Below are positions 1-5,886 of a DNA stretch of 13,030 bases, one piece after another. This DNA is from DATKCN01 sp035513175. Lineage in GTDB: Bacteria > Chloroflexota > Chloroflexia > Thermomicrobiales > CFX8. Every line of letters begins with the position of its first letter. The first letter of the stretch is position 1. The notes below the pieces were generated by a model that did not search any database, was not told the DNA's origin, and saw only the letters and a program-made list of their open reading frames with translations. A program made the translations under genes and the position numbers. The stretch is from NCBI GenBank assembly GCA_035513175.1, contig DATKCN010000018.1, positions 1-13,030 of the forward strand, written 5' to 3'.

Positions 1-708
1 GAACTGGCCGGTGTCAGCGATCACGTTTGTCGCCGTCGCTGTCAGGGCCGTTAGGTCCCCGTTTATCCTGAGATCGCCAACGATCGAGACATTGCTCTGT
101 CCGCCTGGCTGGGCTTCGATGGACACCGATGGCGTCGACCCGCCACTTGGAGTGTAGTTGAGGAACTCAGAGGTCAGCCCGATCACTGGGGCATTGAGGA
201 CAACCAAATCGCTGCCCAGGATCGAGACGCCGCCCGGCGTCACGCTTAAGCCGGCAAACCCGGCCGGACCGGTCGCGGAGACGCCGACGCTGGCCCCGGA
301 GCTGTCTGAGGACACGCCGAGCCCAGCGCCTCCGTTTGGTCCGGACGCGAACGCCTCGACGGTCGCGCCGGCTGTATGCGCCCATGCGGAGAGGCTCGAT
401 GACCCTGCTGAGCCAGACGACGCGGCCCGGAACTGCTGGGACACGTTCACGTTCACCGTTCGCCCGTTGACCCGCAAGGCTTCACCCGGCGCGGTTAAGA
501 CGAGCGCCGTGCTTGTGCCGACGTGGTCCCATGTCGTCGTTGCGCCTGTCTCATTCGTGTGCTCAAGGCAGAATGGGTCGTCGCAGGGCTCGGAGGAGGG
601 ATCGTGCGACGCAATCGCCGATTCGGCGCGACTGGTAAAGACCCCAGCCATGAAGGCCGCCGCTCCGCTCAGCAACGCCCGCCGCTTGATAATCGGTGTC
701 TCCTTCAT
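1..708 (-). CDS. Secreted Gly/Ser/Ala-rich protein with Tat-like signal, 3' end outside window
   Basis: An open frame of 236 codons runs without a stop from an ATG at 708 to the window edge, so the protein is cut off at its C-terminus. The ATG has GGAGGGG a few bases upstream. The N-terminus carries a twin-arginine-like signal (KRRALLSG, residues 8-15), a hydrophobic stretch to about residue 24 and a plausible cleavage region near AESAIAS. Mature residues include a C-x4-C pair (42 and 47), then a long low-complexity region of Gly, Ser, Ala, Val and Thr with loosely repeating units such as GLGVSSDSSGASVGVSATG, with almost no Lys. The end (VGDLRINGDLTALTATA) looks like the beta-repeat stem before an anchored or fibre-like C-terminal domain known from Chloroflexota surface proteins. 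That resemblance is my inference. Likely an exported surface or envelope protein. It lies 61 bp downstream of the YdhR-like gene on the same strand and could be cotranscribed. Confidence 0.8.
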   Translation of the reverse strand, partial: MKETPIIKRRALLSGAAAFMAGVFTSRAESAIASHDPSSEPCDDPFCLEHTNETGATTTWDHVGTSTALVLTAPGEALRVNGRTVNVNVSQQFRAASSGSAGSSSLSAWAHTAGATVEAFASGPNGGAGLGVSSDSSGASVGVSATGPAGFAGLSVTPGGVSILGSDLVVLNAPVIGLTSEFLNYTPSGGSTPSVSIEAQPGGQSNVSIVGDLRINGDLTALTATATNVIADTGQF

Positions 709-769
709 GGCGCCCCTCCAGTCATGTCCGATACGTGTGATCCGGTGTGGTGATTCCGCCGGGCATGGG

Positions 770-1129
770 TCAGTCCCCGCCACTGCCGACACTCGAGGCA
801 GCAGCCTGCTCGAACGGATGGCGAGGCGCCAGGATGCCGAGCGTCACGCGGGTCGGCTCGTCCAGCACGGCGAACTCGGTCACCTCGACATCCGTCACCC
901 GTGGCGAGTCGATCACCTCGGCAAGCAGATCGCTCGCGGCGAAGCGGCGTGAGGACTCCTGGTCCCACCACAGATACGCGCCGCCATAGACCCTCCCCGC
1001 CGGGTCACGCAGCCAGACCTTGGCCAGCAACCCGGGGACGTCCGCGAACCTGGGCGCCAGCCGCTCGCACAGCGCGAGGTAGTCGCCTTCATCGGCGGCG
1101 AGCCGGTAGCGGATGACCTGGAGATGCAC
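770..1129 (-). CDS. YdhR-like dimeric alpha/beta-barrel protein (putative monooxygenase)
   Basis: 119 residues, close to the length of YdhR-family proteins (about 100). The middle is diagnostic: PGLLAKVWLRDPAGRVYGGA (32-51), then YLWWDQESSRRF, then a strand ending in a DEPTRVT tail, matching the family order PGFLWKVW...GGIYLF.D..SA...V.DVNEPLS. Proteins of this fold act as homodimers with a small-molecule cavity, and some are cofactor-independent monooxygenases. No substrate can be read here. The C-terminal tail beyond about residue 100 is Ala/Ser/Gly-rich and probably disordered. The start is a GTG at 1129. A weak AGGGA lies just upstream and a GGGAGG about 14 bases away, and no in-frame ATG lies upstream, so the start is somewhat uncertain. 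It follows the LAL regulator gene on the same strand after 163 bp. Confidence 0.75.
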   Translation of the reverse strand: MHLQVIRYRLAADEGDYLALCERLAPRFADVPGLLAKVWLRDPAGRVYGGAYLWWDQESSRRFAASDLLAEVIDSPRVTDVEVTEFAVLDEPTRVTLGILAPRHPFEQAAASSVGSGGD

Positions 1130-1292
1130 GCGTCCCTGTACCTCCCTGCCGTCGCGTTGTGCCGCGGGATATGGTCCCCTGCCACGAGACTAACGACCGG
1201 CGAGCGGGCTGTCATCGTGCGGTTCCTGTAGGCGGCGATGGACTGGTTGGGCGGCGAATGAGGGTATTCCTGTAGCTGGCGCCGCGCGGGAG
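1130..1292. other. Intergenic gap between LAL regulator and YdhR-like gene
   Basis: No gene is supported here. Two copies of TTCCTGTAG (1223-1231 and 1267-1275) lie 44 bp apart in direct orientation, each beside a GGCGG- or TGGCG-type word. No U-tract terminator hairpin is visible after the regulator stop codon, so read-through into the downstream YdhR-like gene is possible. Confidence 0.4.
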
Positions 1293-4200
1293 CTAGATGT
1301 AGCCGTTGCGCAGGGCGAAAACGGCCGCGTCAACCCGGTTGCGCGCGCCGATCTTGGCGTAGATGTTGACCGTGTGGCGCTCGACGGTCTTGACGCTGAT
1401 GGCCAGCTCGGCGGCGATCTCGGGGTTCGAGCGGCCGCGGGCCAGCAGACCGAGCACCGCGATCTCGCGGGCGGTCAGGCCGCCGGGGTGGAGCGGCGGG
1501 CGCGCATGCTCGTCCAGGTCCTCGCGCAGCCGTTCGACATCGCGCGCGAGGTCGGGCATCCCCAGCTCCAGCGCCGTCGCGAGCGCCGCCTCCAGCATGG
1601 CGCGCGCCTGCTCCGCGCGCCGCCCGCCTTCAGTGTCCGGCATGGAGCGTTCTCCGGCGTCCGCAAGCAGCCGCAGCAGCATCGCGGCGTAGTCGCGCTG
1701 GACACGAGCGGTCAGCGGCCGGGCGCCCATGCGCTCGTTCGCCGCAAGGGCATCCTCGAAGTGCCGTGACGCGCCCGCATGGTCTCCACACGTCGCGGCA
1801 AGCAGGCCGAGGTAGCGCGCCACCGGGCCCAGGCTCCCCGCCCGGCCGGCCATCACATTCAACGACGCGTAGGGGGAGAGCAACCGGTAGAGCGCCGCGG
1901 CGCGCTCGGCGTCACCAAGTCCGGCGCAGGTCTCGCTGAGCAGCGCCATATTGCACAGCCAGAAGAGATCGCGCGGCAGGCCGGAAAACCGGTCACCGGC
2001 CAGTTGATCGACCAGCTGCCGTCCCTCCTGCTCGCGCCCCAGGTCGCGGATGAGCCGCGCCAGCAGGCAGCGCCAGACGGGGAGCGCCTGCTGGTGGCCG
2101 GCTTCCTGGCGCACGGTCGTCTCTTCCCCAGCAAGGCTGCCCTGCTGCCAGCGCAGCAACACGCGTTGCAGCGCGAACACCTGCTCCGCGTTGGCGGCGT
2201 CCCCCCGGCGGCCGGAGGCAAGCGCCTGCCGCGCGAGCTGTTCCGCCGCGTCGAAGCGGCCGTCCAGGGCCGCGCGCGTCGCGCGGTAGACCGCCATGTG
2301 CCACTGGTAATAGTGGCTGCGCAGCTCGCCCGCCAGCGCTGTCTGTGGCTCGGCAGCCGTGGCGACGGCCTGCATGTCGCCCAGCTCCTGCAGAGCCACG
2401 AAGCGGGTGTGCAACCCGGCGAGCAGCAGCTCGCGGTCCCCCAGCTCCCGCGCCAGGTCCGCCAGCTCGTTGCCGATCGCGAGACGCTCCTCGATCGTGT
2501 CGGGGCCCCAGGCGACCCAGCGGCGCGCCTGAAGCGCGAACGCAACCGTCGCCGGGTCGCCGGTCGCCCGCGCGCGCTCGACGGCCTCGTGACTGAGCGC
2601 CTCGATCCGGTCGTGCTCGCCGGAGTAATACAGCTCCATTGCCAGCCGCGCCAGCAGCCTGGAGCGTAGCGCCGCCGGGGTGGTGGCGTCGACATCCGGC
2701 GCACCGAGCTCGTCCAGCGCTGCCAGCGCATCCTCGATCAACCGCACGCGCTCGCCGTCGACGGCGCCGTGCGCGAGCGCCGCCAGCTGCAGGCCGAGCG
2801 CGGCGCGGGCCAACCGTTCCGCCGACTCCGGCGCCCGGCGCCGGGCATGGTCCCGGCGCGCGATCGCGCCCGCGCGCAGAAACGCATCCCGCGCCGCGTC
2901 GAGACGGCCCGCGCGCGCCTCCGCGCCACCGCGCAGCATCAGGAGTTCGTAGCGGCGCTCCAGTGACGGGGCAGGGAGTAGGTCGAGCGCCCGCAGGGCA
3001 GTGTCGTACAGCTCGGCTCCCGCCTCGTAGGCAAGCTGCTCGACAGCCTGATCCGCCGCACGGCTGGCGTATTCGACGGCCTTGAGCGCCACCCCCTCCG
3101 GCGCCGCCTGGAAAAAGTGATGGGCCAGCTCCGAGAGATGCGCGTCCGCGTCGTCGCCGAACCACTCCTCGAGCGCCTCACCGACCTGGAGGTGCAGACG
3201 CATCCGGCTACCGGCCGGCAACGCCGCGTACAGCGCCTCCCTGATCAGCACGTGGACGAATCGAAAGCGGCCGGGCATGGCGGCCACGGCTTCGATGAGC
3301 CGTTCGCCCTCGGCTTCTTCGAGGAGCTGAGGGAGCGCGTTTCCAGCAGGCAGGTGACCGCCGCCATCCGGGACGAGCGCGAGGACTCCCATGCTGAAGT
3401 CACGCCCGATGATGGCCGCGGTCGCGAGCATCTCTTGACAGGCTGGGGACAGACGGCCGAGCCGTCCACGCATGACATCGAGCAGCGAAGGCGGTATCGG
3501 CATCTGCGCGGCAACGTCGTCTGTCGCCGACGACCAGGTGGCGAGTGGCAGTGACCGCACGATCTCAGTGACGAAAAACGGGTTGCCCTCGCTGCGCCGG
3601 AAGAGCGCCGTGACGACCGGCGCCGGTGGAACATCCCCGGTCATGTCCGCCACGATCGCGACGATATCCGGCTCGTCAAGACCCCGAAGCGTCACGCGTT
3701 CAGAGCCTGGCAGGTGGCTCAGCTCGGCCAGGGCGCGCGCGAGCTCAGGCTTACGCTGCGCTTCGGCGTCACGACAGGTGACGAGCAGCAGCACAGCGGC
3801 ATCGCCCAGCTCCCGCGCGGCAAACTGGAGGAGACGCAGTGACGACGTGTCGGCCCACTGCGCGTCGTCAAAGGCAATCACGAGCGGAGCATCGGAGGAG
3901 CGATTGCGCAGAAACGTGCAGATAGCCTCGAAGCGGAGAAAGTTCGCCGGGGCAGCCTCCTGAGCCACCAGTGGCGCTGGCGACAGGAATGCGCGCAGGC
4001 TCGGAAGCGCGCCCGCATTGGCCTCCATCCCGCCGGTTGACGCGCCCTGCTCCGGGCCGAGCTCTGACGCCGCGACCGCGGCGCGGATGATCTGCGTCCA
4101 GGGCCAGAACGCGGGCGCGCCCTCGCTTTCCTGGCAGCGGGCCCACAGCACGAGGACACCCTGTTCCCGCGCTTCCACGGCCAGCTCTTCGACGAGCCGT

Positions 4201-4379
4201 GTCTTGCCGATGCCAGGCTCTCCTGTGATCAGGATGGTGCGGCCCGTTCCCGCGACGGCGCTTGTCAGGGCGGCACGCAGCCGCGCGGACTCAGTGACAC
4301 GTCCGTGCAGCGGGACAGAGCCAGCCTTTGAAACCACGTTCGTCACCTTTGATCTGGCGAGCGCCGGACACGTCATCAT
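1293..4379 (-). CDS. LAL-type (large ATP-binding LuxR) transcriptional regulator
   Basis: 1028 residues, the normal size for LAL/MalT-type STAND regulators. Domains in order: an AAA_16-type NTPase with Walker A GEPGIGKT (53-60) and Walker B LVIAFDDAQWAD (166-177), preceded by the usual LHGR-E lead-in; a winged-helix-like stretch with arginine-rich helices near 300-400; a long TPR/superhelical sensor region (about 430-930) rich in ALA/RA helices; and a C-terminal LuxR helix-turn-helix (about 966-1028: LTAREIAVLGLLARGRSNPEI ... ISVKTVERHTVNIYAKIG). Family knowledge: the ATPase oligomerises on inducer binding and the HTH activates target promoters. The inducer is unknown. The annotated ATG lacks a clear ribosome binding site; a GTG at 4335-4337 (residue 15) has AAAGGTGA just upstream and is a credible alternative. 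A strong promoter and a dyad lie directly upstream, so autoregulation is possible. Confidence 0.92.
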   Translation of the reverse strand: MMTCPALARSKVTNVVSKAGSVPLHGRVTESARLRAALTSAVAGTGRTILITGEPGIGKTRLVEELAVEAREQGVLVLWARCQESEGAPAFWPWTQIIRAAVAASELGPEQGASTGGMEANAGALPSLRAFLSPAPLVAQEAAPANFLRFEAICTFLRNRSSDAPLVIAFDDAQWADTSSLRLLQFAARELGDAAVLLLVTCRDAEAQRKPELARALAELSHLPGSERVTLRGLDEPDIVAIVADMTGDVPPAPVVTALFRRSEGNPFFVTEIVRSLPLATWSSATDDVAAQMPIPPSLLDVMRGRLGRLSPACQEMLATAAIIGRDFSMGVLALVPDGGGHLPAGNALPQLLEEAEGERLIEAVAAMPGRFRFVHVLIREALYAALPAGSRMRLHLQVGEALEEWFGDDADAHLSELAHHFFQAAPEGVALKAVEYASRAADQAVEQLAYEAGAELYDTALRALDLLPAPSLERRYELLMLRGGAEARAGRLDAARDAFLRAGAIARRDHARRRAPESAERLARAALGLQLAALAHGAVDGERVRLIEDALAALDELGAPDVDATTPAALRSRLLARLAMELYYSGEHDRIEALSHEAVERARATGDPATVAFALQARRWVAWGPDTIEERLAIGNELADLARELGDRELLLAGLHTRFVALQELGDMQAVATAAEPQTALAGELRSHYYQWHMAVYRATRAALDGRFDAAEQLARQALASGRRGDAANAEQVFALQRVLLRWQQGSLAGEETTVRQEAGHQQALPVWRCLLARLIRDLGREQEGRQLVDQLAGDRFSGLPRDLFWLCNMALLSETCAGLGDAERAAALYRLLSPYASLNVMAGRAGSLGPVARYLGLLAATCGDHAGASRHFEDALAANERMGARPLTARVQRDYAAMLLRLLADAGERSMPDTEGGRRAEQARAMLEAALATALELGMPDLARDVERLREDLDEHARPPLHPGGLTAREIAVLGLLARGRSNPEIAAELAISVKTVERHTVNIYAKIGARNRVDAAVFALRNGYI

Positions 4380-4415
4380 GTACCGGACCGGCGCTGGCGG
4401 AGTCTGGTAACACTC

Positions 4416-4443
4416 AGTCTAGATGGTCGCAACGTTCTGTCAA
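4416..4443 (-). promoter_or_regulatory. Sigma-70 promoter of the LAL regulator gene
   Basis: Read on the minus strand, a perfect -35 hexamer TTGACA (4438-4443) is followed after 16 bases by TAGACT (4416-4421). The expected transcription start is near 4409, giving a leader of about 30 nt to the ATG at 4379, or about 72 nt to the alternative GTG at 4337. Confidence 0.6.
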
Positions 4444-4451
4444 ATGCTCGT

Positions 4452-4469
4452 CACACGGGGCAACGTGTG
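4452..4469. promoter_or_regulatory. Inverted repeat upstream of the LAL promoter
   Basis: CACACG (4452-4457), a 6-base spacer and CGTGTG (4464-4469) form an 18-bp perfect dyad. It is centred roughly 50 bp upstream of the predicted transcription start and next to the -35 box, a usual place for an activator site. It could be bound by the LAL regulator itself or another HTH protein. This is inference from position and symmetry only. Confidence 0.35.
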
Positions 4470-4492
4470 CGCTGGGACGCTAGCGCCGTCGC

Positions 4493-4597
4493 GGATGCAG
4501 GATTGAACGATGCTACGGCAACGCTACCAGCGCGGCGTGTTCGCCAGGTACGCGGCGTTCGTCACCAGCGCGGCCGAGGGAGCGGTGACGCGGCCGG
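4493..4597 (+). repeat. Direct repeat, copy 1
   Basis: This 105-bp stretch matches 5682-5786 with 8 mismatches by my count, in the same orientation and without gaps. The first 38 bases are identical. Weaker similarity continues to about CGCGTCG near 4610. It contains AGGATTGA followed by an ATG (4510) that opens a 40-codon frame to a TAG at 4630-4632; copy 2 holds the equivalent 31-codon frame. The opposite strand holds a frame ending in a shared TGG-TAG. No known insertion sequence is recognised. Confidence 0.8.
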
Positions 4598-4632
4598 CGG
4601 TATATACCTCGCGTCGACATCCACGCGAATAG
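4510..4632 (+). CDS. Possible small ORF inside repeat copy 1
   Basis: A 40-residue frame starts at an ATG preceded by AGGA with 7-base spacing, and begins MLRQRYQRGVFARY. The same start, ribosome-site-like sequence and first 29 residues, with two substitutions, recur in repeat copy 2. Six of the eight base differences between the copies are silent third-position changes in this frame, but the same six are also silent in the antisense frame, so the coding strand cannot be decided. It may be a real small protein, the antisense 3' end of a dead gene, or chance. I do not recognise it. Confidence 0.25.
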   Translation: MLRQRYQRGVFARYAAFVTSAAEGAVTRPAVYTSRRHPRE

Positions 4633-4689
4633 CGCAAGCTACTCGTTTCGCTTGAGCGGTCAGGTTTGTCCAACTATCCACGTATCGGA

Positions 4690-4718
4690 TTGCCACCCTA
4701 GACAATCTGTGCTACTGT
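4690..4718 (+). promoter_or_regulatory. Promoter of the zinc-ribbon membrane protein gene
   Basis: TTGCCA (4690-4695), a 17-base spacer and TACTGT (4713-4718) fit a sigma-70 promoter. A TG two bases before the -10 box (4710-4711) makes it an extended -10. It lies about 40 bp upstream of the GTG start, in an AT-richer stretch than the rest of the window. Confidence 0.5.
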
Positions 4719-4757
4719 GACGCATCAATTCATGCCTGAGAGAATTGGGAGGACACG

Positions 4758-5384
4758 GTGGTTTCGCTACCTAATGTCGTTCAGTGCCCTAGCTGCGGAG
4801 CCATGATGTTGTCTCTCGTCTACCGATGTCCGAGGTGCTCCAGACCACGTTCTGCCCTCCTCAAGGCCATCGAGGCTAAGTCTGCTGAAACAGGCATCGC
4901 ATCTGAAGAACTCATGCGCCTCTACTTGGATCAGGACGATGAGCTTCTTTCGCTCAGCGATCAAAGAAACGCAGCCCGCCACGTCGCTCTTCCATATGTC
5001 AGCGGGGGCTGGGCTCCCACCGAGTACCAAGGCGGTCGAGTTGTTCTACGAAAGGATCCGGAAACGCCATCTGGTCTCCCTTGGTTTCTGTACTACCCTG
5101 TAGTGCTGGTAATCGCGCTGACAGGCAGGACTTCAATTGTAGATCTATCGGTCACGTCTGCTGGTGAAGTGCAATCAGTGGAGACTTCTGAGAGGTATCG
5201 TAACCACGATCAAGGAATCAAGAACCTACAGATGGGGACGGTGATCTTCCTGATCGGCTTGGTCGTAACTCTTGTGACGTACAGCAGAGCCGAACCGGGG
5301 GGCACCTATGTCGTGGCGTGGGGAGCGATGGTCTTCGGTGGAATTCAAGCACTTGCAGGAGCTGCGCTGGCCCTGAGATCATGA
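4758..5384 (+). CDS. Zinc-ribbon membrane protein of unknown function
   Basis: 208 residues starting at a GTG with GGGAGGA five bases upstream. The N-terminus holds a four-cysteine zinc ribbon, C10-x2-C13-x10-C24-x2-C27 (CPSCG and CPRC). A charged helical segment follows (about 32-75), then a soluble middle. A weakly hydrophobic segment (109-123) is followed by two clear membrane helices (about 159-175 and 184-206), so the protein probably sits in the inner membrane with the ribbon in the cytoplasm. I do not recognise a named family. Base composition and codons (TCT, CTA, AGA, AAA, ACT) differ strikingly from the GC-rich neighbours, which suggests acquisition from elsewhere. The gene has its own promoter and lies between two direct repeats, with no plus-strand partner nearby. 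Confidence 0.85.
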   Translation: MVSLPNVVQCPSCGAMMLSLVYRCPRCSRPRSALLKAIEAKSAETGIASEELMRLYLDQDDELLSLSDQRNAARHVALPYVSGGWAPTEYQGGRVVLRKDPETPSGLPWFLYYPVVLVIALTGRTSIVDLSVTSAGEVQSVETSERYRNHDQGIKNLQMGTVIFLIGLVVTLVTYSRAEPGGTYVVAWGAMVFGGIQALAGAALALRS

Positions 5385-5431
5385 CGGCCTCCAAGGGTTG
5401 ATCAACCGACACTAGTTGAGATACGAGCAAA

Positions 5432-5682
5432 TCAGCGAGCGGCCGACGCGAGGCGTTCGGAGGCGTGCGCCAGCTTCGCCTGAATGTCGGGGTTGAGCGG
5501 CGCGAGCGCCGCGGCGCGGGAGAGGCACTCATGCGCCGCGCCCAGTCGCCCCGCAGCAGGTAGATTTCCTCCATGCCTAGCAATAGCCGTCAGCCGGCGG
5601 TGCTATGGTCGGTCATGGCCAAAGCGGGGCTCCCGGCGCAGGCGATGGCGCGGCCGTACGACTCCAGCGCGTCGTCGTAGGG
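5432..5682 (-). pseudogene. Decayed C-terminal fragment of a TPR protein
   Basis: On the minus strand the fragment reads YDDALESYGRAIACAGSPAL, then an in-frame TGA (5590-5592), then GMEEIYLLRGDWAR. After a one-base deletion in an Arg codon (5537-5538) it continues as AHECLSRAAALAPLNPDIQA to a natural-looking stop at 5432-5434. Joined, this is a typical tetratricopeptide repeat ending. The upstream part of the gene is missing: the similarity to TPR stops at base 5682, exactly where repeat copy 2 begins. It is therefore a truncated and doubly disrupted remnant, lying in the same orientation as the glycosyltransferase and LAL genes. The parent could have been a TPR glycosyltransferase or regulator; this cannot be decided. 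Confidence 0.7.
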
Positions 5683-5786
5683 GATGCAGGATTGAACGAT
5701 GCTACGGCAACGCTACCAGAGCGGCGTGTTCGCCAGGTACGCTGCGCTGGTGACCAGCGCGGCAGAAGGCGCGGTGACGCGGCCGG
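5682..5786 (+). repeat. Direct repeat, copy 2
   Basis: Partner of 4493-4597, same orientation, 1189 bp away. It contains the same ribosome-site-like AGGATTGA and ATG (5699), opening a 31-codon frame to TAA at 5792-5794. Its left edge coincides with the broken end of the TPR remnant, so this copy seems to mark an insertion or recombination junction. The right edge fades into GC-rich sequence with a CGTCGCGCGACG palindrome (5801-5812). Positions 5795-5886 hold nothing else I can support. Confidence 0.8.
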
Positions 5787-5886
5787 GAGCATAACGCCCG
5801 CGTCGCGCGACGCTTTCCGCCAGCGACCTGATGCGGATTCACCTGGTCGATGGCAGGCTGGGGGATCGGCAGGGAGCGGCGGCGAG

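Noticed and set aside
158..952. Plus-strand frame over the left edge
   Set aside because: The minus strand has a signal peptide, a ribosome site and a coherent secreted protein; the plus frame is Pro/Arg-rich and crosses two minus genes.
4493..4515. T-loop-like GTTCAATCC on the minus strand of the repeat, suggesting a tRNA piece
   Set aside because: The neighbouring arms do not pair as a T stem and no acceptor or anticodon arm can be drawn.
5396..5407. Palindrome GGTTGATCAACC after the zinc-ribbon gene
   Set aside because: Short, no loop and no U-tract; it cannot be claimed as a terminator or site.
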